Counted from the first letter of the stretch, positions 33,546-45,685 are shown. The stretch is 64,000 nucleotides of DNA from Lichina pygmaea (GCA_963422465.1 OY730170.1:3448379-3512378); one strand, 5' to 3'. Notes: generated from the sequence alone by a model not told the origin. A program made the numbers and translations.

Positions 33546-36500
33546 GAACATCACTGAAGCAAAGGCCTCTGCTTCTACTGTGGAAACCAAGGTCACATCT
33601 CAACCTTCTGTCCAGTGAAAAACATGCCTGTTGTTGCCACCACCACAACCACCACCAAGTCTGCCACTGTTGAGACTACTCCAGAGTCGGAAAACAAGTA
33701 GTCCTTGGTTATCATCACACCCAAGAATATGAAAAGAATCTCCATGTTGGCTATCTGTCTCCAGACCAGCAATTAGACAGCAAGTGCTTGGTTCTTCCTT
33801 GTATCCTAGATAGGAAATTCAAGTGCAATACTCTTATTGACTCTGGCTGTTCAGTATTTGACTGCATTGGTGTTTCCTTTGCACAATCTCTTCACCAAGA
33901 ACCTCTCCCCTACCCACACACATTGTGATTGTTTGATAGCAAGATGTCACAAACCACACATCTCACCAAGACAATCATGACCCCAGCACATGGCATGCAC
34001 CAGAAGGAAGTCTCTCTCTTTGTGTCTCCTGGTCTTCACTATGATATGATTCTGGGGATACTATGGCTCCAGAAGTACAGGCTACACATTGATTGGACAA
34101 ACACCTCAATCATGTTCAAGTCAGATCACTGCTGATCTGCATGCCTCAAGTCAAACAATGGCTATCCAATCTCTTTGGATCTTGAAGCCAAGATGTCTGC
34201 TGGAAAGCCTCAGGATCCCAAGCCTCTTTCTGCCACACCAATCCCCATCAATGCTGCCGCATTTTCTCTCCTTACTGCCAAGCCAGATCACCAGGTGTTC
34301 AGTGTTTCTCTGAGAGACATTGAGCAGGTGTTGAAGCCAAAGAAGTGTGTGGACCCTGCCACACTTCTCCCTGCTCAGTACCACAAGTTCCTGGACGTCT
34401 TCAGCAAGGATGACGCTGACAAGCTTCCTCCTCTACACCCAGGAGTTGACCACAAGATCAAGATGGAACCAGGAACCCAGGCACCCTCTGGACCTCTGTA
34501 CAGCATGAGCAGAGAAGAACTTGAAGTTCTCAAGAAATACCTGACAGAGAACCTGAACAAGAGCTTCATTCAAGCATCTTCATCACCTGCTGCTGCACCA
34601 GTCCTCTTTGTCAAGAAGCCAGGAGGTGGATTGCGTTTCTGTGTAGACTACAGAGCACTCAACACCATCACCATCAAGAACTGTTACCCCCTACCACTGA
34701 TCCAGGAGATGTTGGACCAGCTTTGCAAAGCTGTGTGGTACACCAAGCTTGATATTGTTGGTGCCTTCAACTGTATCCAGATGAAGGAAGGTGAAGAATA
34801 GAAGACTGTGTTCCGCACACGCTCAGACCTCTACGAATACCTTGTCATGCCCTTTGGTCTTGCCAATACTCCAAGCATGTTCCAGAACTACATCAATGAT
34901 GTTTTGGGACCTGACATCCTTGATGTCTTTGGCACTGCCTATGTGGATGACATCCTTATCTACAGTCAGACACTCAAGAAACACCAGAAGCATGTCAAGC
35001 TTGTTCTCAGTCAACTACAAGATGCAAGCCTGCAAGTTGACATCTCCAAGTGTGACTTTGAAGTCCATCAAGTCAAGTACCTTGGCCTTATCATTCAGTC
35101 TGCCACTGAAGATGGCTGACCCAGATCTGTGAGTATGGACCCAGCCAAGACCAACACCATCAAGGAGTGGAAGCCTCCTGCCAGTCTCAAGGAAGTGCAG
35201 AGCTTCATTACCTTTGCAAACTTCTACCACCAGTTCATCAAAGACTTTGCCAAGCTTGCATCCCTGCTCACAGCTCTGACCAAGAAGAATGTTGCCTTCA
35301 AGTGGGAAACCCCAGAGCAGTGCTTGTTTGAAAGTATCAAGAAGGTGTTCAGCACTGCACCTATCCTGCAGCACTTTGATCTGGAGAAGGAGTGTGTTGT
35401 TGAGACTGACACTTCTGACTACGTCTCTGGTGCTGTCCTGTCACAGCCAGACCATGAAGGAGTTCTACACCCTGTTGCCTTCTTGTCACACTGCCACCTG
35501 CCAGCAGAATGCAACTACAAGATCTACAACAAAGAGTTGCTGGCAATTGTCTGTGCCTTTGAAGAATGGCGAGCAGAGCTTGAAGGATCTCCAGAACCTG
35601 TCAAAGTGATCTCTGATCATAAGAACTTGGAGTACTTCATGTTGTCAAAGCACCTTTCCCACTGTCAAGCCTGTTGGAGCGAGTTCTTGTCACACTCCAA
35701 TTTCAAGATCAGCTACCGCCCAGGCAGTCAGTGCAAGGCCAACACCCTCACTTGACATTCCCAAGACCTCCTGTCAGACAGTGATCCCCATCAAGACTTC
35801 ATGGAGCAAGTCGTCCTCAAGCCCAAAAATCTTGCATATTCAGAGGTTCAAGTCAAGCTCATCCAGATCCTGAGATGTTCAGAAGCTGCACCAGTTGACA
35901 CTGAACCTGATGCTACACCTCTTTCAGACATCATCCAAGCTGCCTATAACAACCTTGCTGAAGGTGACCCAGTGGCAACAGTGTCACAGATGCTAAGGGA
36001 TAGTGTCAGGCACAGTCGAGAAGTGTCTCTCTCAGACTGCAGCTTGGAAAATGACTGTCTCTTCTACAAGAACTGACTCTGGATCTCTGAGAATGATGAG
36101 CTACACCTACACCTGTTCCAAGAAGTCTATGACCAAGCAATGGCTGGCCACACTGGGATTGCCAAGACCCACAATCTTCTGTCTTGTTGGTACTATTGGC
36201 CAAAGATAGTGAACATCATACAGCAGTACATCAGGAATTGTCATGTCTGCTCTTGAGCAAAGCCTGCCTGTGATCGCCAAGGAGAGCTGCTGTCTCTCCC
36301 TGTGCCTCTGCAATGTTGGCAGGATCTGGCTATGAATTTCATTACTGACTTGCCCAAGTCAAGAGATGCCTGCTTCCCTGGTGCTAAGCACATCTGGGTC
36401 ATCACTGACTGTCTCACCAAAGAACACCACTTTGTGCCATGTGCTGAGATGACAACCTCGCATCTTGTCTGGATGTTCATCTAGTTTGTTGTCTGTACCC

Positions 36501-37462
36501 ATGGCTTGTCCAGAAGTATTGTCTCAGACAGAGGAGGTCAGCTTGTCAGCCTATTCTGGAAAACACTCTGTGCCCATCTTGATGTCATGCTACGACTATC
36601 CTCAGAACACCACCCAGAGACAGATAGTCAGACAGAACAAGAGAATCAGGAGCTTGAACACTACCTGAGATCCTATGTCAACTATCTCCAAGATGACTGG
36701 GTCCAATGGCTTCCTCTGGCAGAGTTCACGCAGAACAACTCCCAGTCTGATTCCTCTGGCATGTCACTGTTCTTTGCCAACAAAGGGTTCCATCCACAGC
36801 TCAGCATCATACCCACAAGTGAAGCCTGCAACCAAGATGCTATAGAAATCTCTGGAGAAATGACGCAGATTCTGGAACAGTTGCAAGCTGAACTCCGACT
36901 ATCCCAGGAAGCTCAAGCTCACACCGCCAATTTACATCAAGTCCTGTCACTGTCCTATCAAACTGGAGATCTTGTTTGGCTGAATACCAAGAACATCAGG
37001 ACACGCCACCCATGCAAAAAGCTTGACAACAAGTGGATTGGACTATTCAAGGTGTTGAAGACAGTCGGAAGCTGTGCCTGCCATCTGGAGCTTCCACACA
37101 CTCTCAAGATCCACCCTGTCTTTCACGTTTCCCTTCTACGTCTGACACCTGCTAATCCTATCCCTGGCCAATCAAATGAACACTCTGGCCCTGTCATTGG
37201 TCAAGACACAGATGAAGAGTTCTAGGTTGAAGAAATCCTTGACTCCAAGCCAGCAACATCTTGACAGAAGTTCAAGTACCTGGTCAAATGGTCTGGATGG
37301 CCAATTGAAGATGCCACTGAAGAGCCTATTGAGCATCTTGACAACACCAAAGACACCATCTACAACTTCCATGAGAAATACCCAAGAAGACCACAGCCAC
37401 AGAACTACACCCACAAGCGGCCTGAGGCTCACAGGAGTTTGCCATGTGAAGGAGAGGGGTAA

Positions 37463-37781
37463 TGTCACAGTTCTGGCCCAGTTGCATATCTGGCACAAGC
37501 CACGCACCTTGCCGGGAAGTCCCATCTGCACTGTTTGCCTGTATGCTCCGCTGTTGCCGGGAAGTCCCATCTGCACTGTTTGCCTGTTTGCTCCACTGTT
37601 GCCTGATCCCCTGCCTATAAGAACTTCTCCTGCTCCCCCAGCTTCTTCTCTTCTTCTTTTCTCTTTTCCTTCCTTGTCTTTCGTCTTGTACATCAATCCA
37701 AGTCTCAAGTCTCAAGCCAAGTCAGGTCAAGGTTACCGAATCAGTTAGGCTCGAGTTCTGCTCTGCCATTGCCTCGTCACA
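37463..37781 (+). repeat. G2 3' LTR (319 bp)
   Basis: Partner of 32368-32686, preceded by a GGAGAGGGGTAA purine tract. The two tandem 45-bp units are at 37511-37600. Confidence 0.92.
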
Positions 37782-37786
37782 GCTGG

Positions 37787-38885
37787 TGGAGATGTGTTCT
37801 GAATATCTTTCTTTTGGCTTGTCTGATCAGACTCTTTTTCTTTTTAGTTATCTCCTCTAGTCTGGTGGTTTCCTCTTGGCCTTGGAGTACTTTTCTTCTT
37901 ACTTTTCTTTCCTCCTGGATTATTTCTTTGATTTCCTGGTTCCACCATGGTACTGCATACCTGGACTCTTTGCAAGGTTGGGTTGTCTTGTTTGCAATTT
38001 CTTGGAGAGTTTTGTCCAGTCTTTCCAGGTAATCATCCACTTCTTTCTTGCTAGTAAGAGATGGAATAGGTGGTAGGTTATCAGCTTCTTGTCTTGCTTG
38101 ACTAGCATCCAGAGTTCTCCAGTTCTTTTTGCCTGTTCTGGTTTTTCTTGGAGTCTCCAGACTGAGAATTGTGTGCACTGGTCTGTGGTCTGACCCTGTG
38201 TGGAATCTTATGTTAATTTGTGAGTAAATAAGAGAATTAAGTAAAGAACTTGAAATAAAAGAAAGATCAATTGCTGATGAAGGTGGTTCTAGAAGAGTTC
38301 TTGCTCTTGTTGGTGTGTAGGGAGCTATTGCCAGCTCTAGTCTCCATTTGCCTGTTAGGTTCTTGAAGGATAAGGCCAGTTCTGAGTATAGCTGGCTTGA
38401 CTTTGACCAACTTGGGTGGTGGAGATTTGAGTCTGTCAGGAGAATATGTTCACCCTCTTTTTGGATAGCTTGTTCCAGTAGGTCTAGAAGAGTCTGAGCT
38501 GACTCTCTATAGTTCCTTTGGCTTGTGGGTGTGAAATAGAGGTTGTGGATCCAGAATGACTTTGTTTGAACTCTTATCTCCAAGGAGACTAGATCTTTAC
38601 TCCAGAAAATTGGGCTTATAGATGACCGCAAAATTCTTCTGTTAACAAGAACAAGTGTTCTCCCTAGCTCCTGGCTTTGTAAAGGGTAGAAGGCTGAGAA
38701 TGTTGTAGAGATGCTTGATTCTTGGTGGGGGTTTTTCCAGGGTTCTTGCAGAGTGATGATGTCCACTTCCTGTAGTCTAGGGTTTGCCAGTAGAAGTTCT
38801 TGGCATGTCTGGCTTTTCTGGACATTGTACTGGAGAAGGTTAAGTGTGGAGTAACTCATTAATCCTCTTGGCTAGAGTCTTCCAA
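37787..38885 (-). pseudogene. LINE2 segment: ORF2 start and endonuclease
   Basis: Minus-strand frame from ATG 38859 encodes an APE-type endonuclease: LLQYNVQKSQ, ITLQEPWKNP, LLTDSNLHHPSWS, IDLSFISSSL and GSDHRPVHTI supply the N, E, D and H residues expected. ORF1 stop and ORF2 start overlap as TAATG. It runs open to the G2 site. The last 12 bases (38874-38885) are the left copy of the LINE1 duplication. Confidence 0.9.
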
Positions 38886-39389
38886 CAAATTCCAACTCTT
38901 CCCAGAACCACGTTCTTCAAGGACCATCATTTTTGACAAACACCACAATTTGTCATATGTTCTGGAAAACAGCCGAGTTCCTCTCTGAAACCACCCAAAC
39001 CTTAAGGTGAAAACCCATCACCTTTGAGAATCACACCTGTTTGTCAAAAGTTGTGATCTTGAATCCACGATCTTCTTCTTCAACAACCAGCAATCTACCC
39101 ACAACCAGAGAGAGAGTCTCAGGATAAGAGGAATGGTAAGAGTCTGACTGACTCTGGAGCTAGCAGAGTCTTTGACTCAAGGAAAGTCTAGATAGGGGGT
39201 CTGGTCCCTAGTCTAGGTTAATACTTCTAGCTTTGCCCAGAGCTTAGTTGGAAAAAGCTGCCCAGGAAAGTCTAGTCTTGGGGATTGGTCCCAGGACTAG
39301 ATTATTACTGCTGGGAAACCAGGTGACTCTTCTTTCTGGCAGTACTCTGCAGACAGGAAACACCCAACCAGTGCCAAACAATCTCTAAC

Positions 39390-40781
39390 ATGGCTCCCAA
39401 GAAGAAAAAACCCACCTTTTCAGAAAGTAACACCAGAGCTACACCAGCTATACTCTCCCAACCAGCTCCCAGTCTGGCTAGCACCCAGTCCAGCTCTCCT
39501 ACCCCCCAACCAGCTCCCCAGAGTGACTACAAACTAGTAGACTCCTGGATCAAAACTCAACCAGTCCCAGAATCCATTCTGAAAAGCTGGGAAAATATCA
39601 AAAAGAACTCCTTCCCTACAGAAGCCCAGTCTAGCTCCACTGGCCTCACCAACAGAATCTTCCAGGAGCTGGAGAATATCAAAAAGCGGCTGGACAAACA
39701 AGAAGCCAAGCCATCATATGCCCAGGCTGTCCAAAAATCTATTCCAGCACAAATCCCTCTACCTGCAAGAATTCTCAAAGAAGTTCTTGTACATCCTGGT
39801 ATCCAGCCACCTGACATGGCTAATACAACTCACATCCAGCTTTTCCAGGCTCTTCAAGACAGACTACCCAGCCCCTACAACAAGCAGGTCAGAGCAGTAA
39901 GGAAACTTCCTTCAGGGGATATCCTTATTAACACAGAAAGCCAAGAGACTAAAGTCTTCCTAGAGAAAACCCCTGCCTGGGTATCAGCTATCTTCACAAA
40001 GGAAGCAACCATCCAGCCCAAGAGATTTCCAGTTCTGATCCATGGAGTCAGAACAGAAGATATCCAACCTGAAGACCTGGAGAAAACCCGCCAGATAATC
40101 CAGAACAGCAACCCATCTCTGAGCAAGCAAATCACCATCCTGAGAGCCTACTGGTCTAAGAAGGCTATAGCTCAAAAGAAGCCAGTTACCTCTCTCCACC
40201 TGGATCTGGCTACCCCTGAACAAGCCAATCTTTTGATTGAGAGTGGGCTAGTGCTGGGGCACAGGATGCATGAAGCAGAACCTTTTCTGGCAGACACAGT
40301 TATTGCACAATGTTTCAAGTGCTTTGGCTATGGGCACCAAGCACACTTCTGCAAGAACAAAGCTGTGTGTGGTGCCTGTGGAGGCCAGCATGAAAGGAGA
40401 GCCTGCCAAGTTCCTGAACAGCTTCTCAAGCCAAAATACTGCAACTGCAGAGGAGCTCACCCAGCCTGGGCCAGTGTCTGTCCAGTACGCCAGGAAGCAG
40501 CCAAGAAGGCAAGAGAAGCATGGAACACACGCCCAGGAAAATATGAGATCCCAACAGCTACCTCTGTTCCAGCTCTACAACCCCCCCCAGTTATGTCTTT
40601 CCCTCTCTCTCAGTCTCTACCAGGGGGGAAAAAACGTAAAACAGCTGAGCCAAGCAGAAGCTCAGAGAGACTCAGAGGTGCACTCCCAGAAGTGCAAATT
40701 CTTTCTTCAAGATCAGCCAACTCTGGAGGAAAGCTACCAGCTAACTCCTTCAAGATCTTTGATGCTGAGATGTCTGCATGA
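39390..40781 (+). CDS. LINE1 ORF1 (zinc-knuckle nucleic-acid-binding protein)
   Basis: An open frame of 463 aa. The N-terminal half is P/S/Q-rich (MAPKKKKPTF), followed by a coiled-coil-like NIKKRLDKQEAKPSYAQAV and an RRM-like middle. Near residues 310-365 are three CCHC-type knuckles: CFKCFGYGHQAHFC, CGACGGQHERRAC and CNCRGAHPAWASVC. Such ORF1 products bind the LINE RNA in the RNP. Its stop overlaps the ORF2 start (ATG at 40778), so ORF2 may be translated by reinitiation. The frame looks intact. Confidence 0.9.
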   Translation: MAPKKKKPTFSESNTRATPAILSQPAPSLASTQSSSPTPQPAPQSDYKLVDSWIKTQPVPESILKSWENIKKNSFPTEAQSSSTGLTNRIFQELENIKKRLDKQEAKPSYAQAVQKSIPAQIPLPARILKEVLVHPGIQPPDMANTTHIQLFQALQDRLPSPYNKQVRAVRKLPSGDILINTESQETKVFLEKTPAWVSAIFTKEATIQPKRFPVLIHGVRTEDIQPEDLEKTRQIIQNSNPSLSKQITILRAYWSKKAIAQKKPVTSLHLDLATPEQANLLIESGLVLGHRMHEAEPFLADTVIAQCFKCFGYGHQAHFCKNKAVCGACGGQHERRACQVPEQLLKPKYCNCRGAHPAWASVCPVRQEAAKKAREAWNTRPGKYEIPTATSVPALQPPPVMSFPLSQSLPGGKKRKTAEPSRSSERLRGALPEVQILSSRSANSGGKLPANSFKIFDAEMSA

Positions 40782-43462
40782 AAGACACAAAGCTGACACT
40801 TCTCCAGTATAATGTGCAAAAAAGCCAATCAGTCCAAGAGCTACTGCTAGCAACCTCAGCTCTCCAAGAGGTGGACATTATTGCACTTCAAGAGCCCTGG
40901 AAAAACTCTCACCTAGAAACAAGCACTTCAACTGTTTTCTCTTCCTTTCTTCCTCTCTACTGTTCAGAGATTGGCAGAACACTTTTTCTTATTAATAAAA
41001 ATCTGAAACTCTCTTCTCTTCATCCTACCTTCTGGAATAAAGACTTTGTTTCTCTTGAAATCTACTTGGAAAACTCTTCTACTTCTCTTTGGGTACATAA
41101 TCTCTACTTCACCCCATCAAGTCAAGAAAACTACACAGAGGCATCAGAAGCTCTTCTCTGTTTACTCCGAAATGCTTTACAAGAACAAGGACAACATATT
41201 CTTCTCACAGACTCAAATCTTCACCACCCAGACTGGTCAAAGAAAGGAAGACTGTACTCTGAGACTGCAAACAAGTTTCAAGACCTAATGAAAGATTTAA
41301 ATCTGGATTTAGCTATTGCACCTTTCACCCCTACCAGAGCAAGATCTCTTTCTGAAAAACTATGTTCTTCTATTGATCTGTCTTTTATTTCTTCTTCTCT
41401 TTCTAACTCTCTGATTTTCTCTAAAGTGGCTCTTCAGTTCTTTCATGGGTCTGACCACAGACCTGTACTAACCTGCCTGGACCTGGATCCTCCAAGGAAA
41501 ATCTGGAAACCAGAAAGAAACTGGAGAACACTGGACTCAAACCTTGCAAGAGTAGAGTGTGAGAAGCTACACCTGCCCTTCCACTTCCAAGACAAATATG
41601 AAGTGGATGAGTACTTGGAGTATCTTGACAACTTTCTCCAAGAAATAGCAAGCAAATCCACACAGCTCCAGAAGCAATCTGGCCACTCAGTTCCCTGGTG
41701 GAATCAAGAGATCCAAAACAAGGTTAAAGAGGAAAGAAGAGTAAGAAGAAAAGTGCAAAAAAGGCAAGCAAGTCAAGAGGAACTTGAGCAAGCAACTAAG
41801 CTCAAGAAAAAGGCAGTCAGAGATGGAAAACAGAACACTTTCAGACACCAAATCCATGAGCTGGCCAGCTCTTCAAAGTTCTGGAAGCTTGCAAAGTGGG
41901 GAAAGTCCAAAGCCAACAAGACTCCTGATCTTCCTCTGGTTCCTGACCTGGAAACACAAGAAGGAATAGCCAAAACCTTTGAGGAAAAGACTAAAGCCTT
42001 CTCACAACAGTTCTTTCCAAAAGCTCTAGTTCCAGAACCAGGCTCAGAAAGCTCCCAGACTATCTCTGAGATACAGCTCTCCCAGGAGGTAACATGTGAA
42101 GAAGTGGAGCAAATTCTGGCCAAGATGAAACCTTTCACAGCAGGAGGGAGAGATAAGCTGCCAAATGGATTTCTGAGAGCTCTGGGGCCTAGGTTCTGCC
42201 AAGCTCTAGCTATTCTGACTTCAACATGCTGGAAACTGGAGTACTTCCCTGAAAGATTTAAGAGTGCAAAAACAGTCTGCTTGAGGAAACCTGGCAAGGG
42301 AACCTACAATCAAGCTAAAGCCTGGCGCCCTATAGCTCTGCTAAACACAACAGGCAAGCTGATGGAAGCTATTGCTGCAGCCAGACTAAGCAAGATAGCA
42401 GAAGAAGCTGGACTATTGCCAGATATCCAGATGGGCTTTAGGAAAGGAAGATCCACAGAAGCAGCACTTTTCCTTCTAACCTCCCAAGTGGAAAAAGTCT
42501 GGAAGGAAGGCATGGTTACATCCCTACTCTCACTGGATATCTCAGGAGCCTATGACAGAGTTCTCCCCAAGATACTACAGCAAATTCTGAAAAGAAAAGG
42601 AATACCTGCCTGGCTAGCTTCCTGGATCTACTCCTTCTGTGATAAGCACTCTACCACTCTTGTCTTTGATGATTCTGAGTCTTATTCTATTCCTATTCAT
42701 TGTGGAGTTCCTCAAGGTTCTCCATTATCCTCTATTCTTTTTCTATTCTACATTTCTGAATTGCATGAGACTGTGCATACTCCCTCTTCTGGTGTATCTG
42801 CCCTGGAGTTTGCAGATGATACAAATCTGCTTGCTTTTGGTCACTCCTTGAAAAGTAACCTTCTGAAGTTAAAGAACACACACCACAAATGTCTATCCTG
42901 GGCTGCAAGACATGGAATGGTCTTCTCACCTGAGAAATATAAAATACTTCATTTTTCCAGAAGAAGATCAGACAATCTTCAGCTCAAGCTCAGACTGGGG
43001 AATGTGATTCTCAAACCAAAAGAAGAAGTGCGAGTACTTGGAGTGTACCTAGATGCAAAGCTCCACTGGCACAAACACCAGAGGATTATTCTTCAAAAAG
43101 CACAGAAAGCACTCTCTTCTCTTTCTAGAACTTCCTATTCTACTTGGGGCTTTCCAGTTCACACATCACGTCTGGTGTACACTGCTATACTGAGATCTCT
43201 ACTGAGCTATGCAGTGGGGATTTGGTTTAACCCTCTAAGAAAATCCTCCAATATCTCTTCTCTTGTTTCATTTCAAAACAGATGCCTAAGACTTATTGGG
43301 GGTGCCTTCAAAGCCACTTCTTCTTTTCTATTAGAGAGTGAGCTTTTTCTTCTACCTCTAGACCTATACTTTAAATTTCGCACTGCCTGTTTTCTTTCTT
43401 CTATTCAAAACTCCCCTCTCAAATACTTTCTTGACAGTATCTTTTCCACTATTTCCAGCTAA
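40778..43462 (+). CDS. LINE1 ORF2 (endonuclease-reverse transcriptase), C-terminally cut
   Basis: An open frame of 894 aa. An APE-like endonuclease occupies about residues 1-230 (LLQYNVQKSQ, IALQEPWKN, LLTDSNLHHPDWS, GSDHRPV). The reverse transcriptase lies at about 480-760: PIALLNTTGKLMEAIAAARL, QMGFRKGRSTEAALFLL, LSLDISGAYDRV, CGVPQGSPLSSILFLFYIS and FADDTNLLAFG. A stop at 43460-43462 ends it before the C-terminal region that copy C and LINE2 share; the frame continues afterwards at 43463-44020 with another stop and the knuckle CVCGQAEETAKHITSSC. The element is therefore probably inactive, though close to whole. Confidence 0.9.
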   Translation: MKDTKLTLLQYNVQKSQSVQELLLATSALQEVDIIALQEPWKNSHLETSTSTVFSSFLPLYCSEIGRTLFLINKNLKLSSLHPTFWNKDFVSLEIYLENSSTSLWVHNLYFTPSSQENYTEASEALLCLLRNALQEQGQHILLTDSNLHHPDWSKKGRLYSETANKFQDLMKDLNLDLAIAPFTPTRARSLSEKLCSSIDLSFISSSLSNSLIFSKVALQFFHGSDHRPVLTCLDLDPPRKIWKPERNWRTLDSNLARVECEKLHLPFHFQDKYEVDEYLEYLDNFLQEIASKSTQLQKQSGHSVPWWNQEIQNKVKEERRVRRKVQKRQASQEELEQATKLKKKAVRDGKQNTFRHQIHELASSSKFWKLAKWGKSKANKTPDLPLVPDLETQEGIAKTFEEKTKAFSQQFFPKALVPEPGSESSQTISEIQLSQEVTCEEVEQILAKMKPFTAGGRDKLPNGFLRALGPRFCQALAILTSTCWKLEYFPERFKSAKTVCLRKPGKGTYNQAKAWRPIALLNTTGKLMEAIAAARLSKIAEEAGLLPDIQMGFRKGRSTEAALFLLTSQVEKVWKEGMVTSLLSLDISGAYDRVLPKILQQILKRKGIPAWLASWIYSFCDKHSTTLVFDDSESYSIPIHCGVPQGSPLSSILFLFYISELHETVHTPSSGVSALEFADDTNLLAFGHSLKSNLLKLKNTHHKCLSWAARHGMVFSPEKYKILHFSRRRSDNLQLKLRLGNVILKPKEEVRVLGVYLDAKLHWHKHQRIILQKAQKALSSLSRTSYSTWGFPVHTSRLVYTAILRSLLSYAVGIWFNPLRKSSNISSLVSFQNRCLRLIGGAFKATSSFLLESELFLLPLDLYFKFRTACFLSSIQNSPLKYFLDSIFSTISS

Positions 43463-44208
43463 GCCTCTCTCTTGAAGAAACCTTTAAAAGAATCCTCAAC
43501 TATCTCTCCTAAGTGGAAATTCACTTGGTTAAGTCAAATAACTACTAACCAGGCTAGTTCAAAGAAAGAACTACAAAAGCTCTTTACTAAAGAGTGGGAA
43601 GACCAATAGGAAGAGAAGAAAAGAAGAAGCTATCCAGGCTGGCAGACTTTCTGTCAAAAGCCACACAAAAACAATCTGAAGCTCTACAAAGAGTTACAGA
43701 AAGCTGAGGCAAGTCTGCTACTGCAAATCAGGACTGGAAGAATTGGTCTGGCAAGTTTTCTTTTCAGAGCTGGAGCTCCTGACTTCCCTACCCCACTATG
43801 TGTGTGTGGCCAAGCAGAAGAAACTGCAAAACATATCACCTCTTCATGCTCTCTTTATTCAAGACAAAGACAACAAGTCTCTTTTAATCCCCAAGACTTC
43901 ACCACTATTATTTCAAACCCAGAGCTACTACAGAAGTTCTTGTACTGGTTTATGTCTTTGAAAAGACTAAACCAGTTTAATCTAGCTTTCAAACTCCACT
44001 ATTCCCAATCCAATACCTAGATTCTCTTCTCTTACCAGAAACTTCAAGATTCCTTTTGTTACATTCCCTAGTCACACCGTGCCTTCAGTTTTTATCTCTT
44101 CAAAGGTTTTCTGAAGGAGTTCACTATTAGCTAGAAGATCTGCATGGCTGTAAAGCTACTACCAGTGTAAGAATCAAATAAAAAAATAAATAAAAAAGAG
44201 TCTTCCAA

Positions 44209-45221
44209 GATCTCAGTAGCTTTTTTTCTGGGTATGTTGATTTGGAACTCTGAGTTCTGTGCAAGTGGGAAAGTGGGGAGCTGAGTGTTCAGTCTTGAGC
44301 TTGAGCATACTCTTAGTACTTCCCCTTGTTTTCTTTTCTTAGCTTCTTGTCTGTCTTGTAGACTTGGCCCTTTTTCTTGTGTTGAGGGAGTCTGAGGTAG
44401 AGCTAGTCTGGGAGCTATTGTGTACCTCCCTGGTCTTGCTAGCCATACCTCTCTTGCTTTCTGGATTGCTTCCTGTTTTTTCTGGCAGGACTTTGACCAG
44501 GCTGGGTGGTTTCCCTTGCAGTTTGCACATTTTGGTGTTAGAGTTTCTGGAGAAGTCTGGTAGTCTCTTCTGGCATGCTTTCCTCCACAGGCTGTGCACT
44601 GGGCTTGGGCTTGGCAAGTGCGTGCTTGGTGTCCAAACCTAGCACATTTGTAGCACTGGGTGACTGATGTTGCTAGCAGGGCTGGTTCTACTTCATGTAG
44701 AGTGTATCCTAGAACTACTCCTTTCTCAATTAGGAGGTTTGCTTGCTCTGGGGTGGCTAGATCCAGATGTAGAGATGTGACTGGCTTCTGGAGGAGTTTG
44801 GCTTTTCTGGACCAGTAGGTTCTTAGGATGTTGACCTTACTTTCCATCCCAGGGTTTTGGGAGAAGATTGTCTTTTTTGTTTCCTCCAGGTTTTCTGGCT
44901 TGAAGTCTTTTGTCTGCACCCCATGGACTAGCACTGGAAAGATTCTGGGTGATATCTTGGCCTCTGCTGTAAAGACAGCTGGGATCCAGTCCTTGTTTTC
45001 CTCTAGCTGAGTCTTGGCTTGAGGAGTTTCCAGAGAGATTATAATATCTTCTGAGGGTAGTTTTCTGGCTGCTCTTATTTCTTTTTGGCAGGAGAGTGGT
45101 GTTTTCTTCCTGAGAGCTTCCATGAGCTGGGCTGGTGTTCTGTTTGCTAACTGGCCAGTCTGAGTTCCAGGTCTGATAGTGATTTCACTGTGGATTCTGG
45201 TTGGAACAGGGATTTCCTGTC
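44209..45221 (-). pseudogene. LINE2 segment: ORF1 C-terminal half
   Basis: Minus-strand frame 45123-44200 carries the RRM-like region and three knuckles (CYKCARFGHQARTCQ, CTACGGKHARRDYQ, CANCKGNHPAWSKSC), parallel to LINE1 ORF1. The second knuckle lacks its last Cys. The frame runs into the LINE1 tail at 44208, giving a chimeric end. The right end is the G1 insertion. Confidence 0.88.
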
Positions 45222-45624
45222 TGTTAAGGGCCAGTCCATGTTCACACAGAATGTGGGTGGTCCTGTCTTCGACTGAGGAGGGCAGGGACTCAATAGATGA
45301 ATAGCAAGTGGGGTAACTCTCTTGCTATTATCACTCGTAATGTGCGTTCAGCCTGGAGAGCTAATCCCTCCGGGCTCTTTGGGGGTCTTTATACAGATGC
45401 CCCAGGGGGGGGGTCTTCTCGAGGGGTATCATCCTTTTGCGTGGACGAGCTCCTCGCTTAGCTCCTGCTCGTCCACCGGACGAGCTCCTCGCTTAGCTCT
45501 TGCTCGTCCACCGGACGAGCTCCTCGCTTAGCTCTTGCTTGTCCACCGGATCAGTCAGATGTTGTTCTGCATGACTAACACCTCTCCCTCGCTTACCTGG
45601 GCTGTTCCGGCCTAGGCCTTAACA
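45222..45624 (-). repeat. G1 3' LTR (403 bp)
   Basis: TG...CA ends. Three 35-bp units at 45446-45550. It is exactly 35 bp, one unit, shorter than the partner LTR. Confidence 0.94.
45446..45550. repeat. G1 3' LTR minisatellite, 3 x 35 bp
   Basis: Same unit as 2211-2350, with one CCGGA and a GAGCTCCTCGCTTAGCTC core per unit. Lies in U3 upstream of the minus-strand TATAAA. Confidence 0.93.
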
Positions 45625-45685
45625 CTATCCCCTCCCTCCAAGGGTTCTGTCCCCAGATCCTTTTTGTTCCTGCTCCTCTTTTGCC

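Larger units (their letters stand above)
32368..37781 (+). mobile_element. G2: Ty3/gypsy LTR retrotransposon (chromovirus type), 5414 bp
   Basis: A fossil with both 319-bp LTRs (32368-32686 and 37463-37781) and the 5-bp duplication gctgg (32363-32367 and 37782-37786), inserted in LINE2 ORF2. On the plus strand, in order: gag 32745-33545 with a knuckle (CFYCGNQGHISTFC) just after; protease about 33820 (LIDSGCS); reverse transcriptase from about 34580 (YVDDILIYSQ at 34939); RNase H to 35755; integrase about 36060-36900; chromodomain 37230-37320 (KYLVKWSGWPIEDATEEP); purine tract 37450-37462. It is broken, with roughly ten interruptions. LTRs differ at about 8-9 positions. No antisense accessory frame was found here. 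Confidence 0.92.
38886..44196 (+). mobile_element. LINE1: full-length Tad1-like LINE (5.3 kb)
   Basis: Inserted in LINE2, in opposite orientation, at the ORF1/ORF2 junction. Flanked by the 12-bp duplication agagtcttccaa (38874-38885 and 44197-44208). The 5' end aligns with that of LINE2. It has a 5' UTR of 504 bp, ORF1 39390-40781, ORF2 from 40778, and a 3' UTR ending in an A-rich tail with T interruptions (44174-44196). Related copies in the window are LINE2 and copy C. Confidence 0.93.

Noticed and set aside
44131-45123. 330-codon zinc-knuckle frame as an independent gene
   Set aside because: It is LINE2 ORF1 reading into the 3' tail of LINE1; the last residues come from LINE1 sequence.
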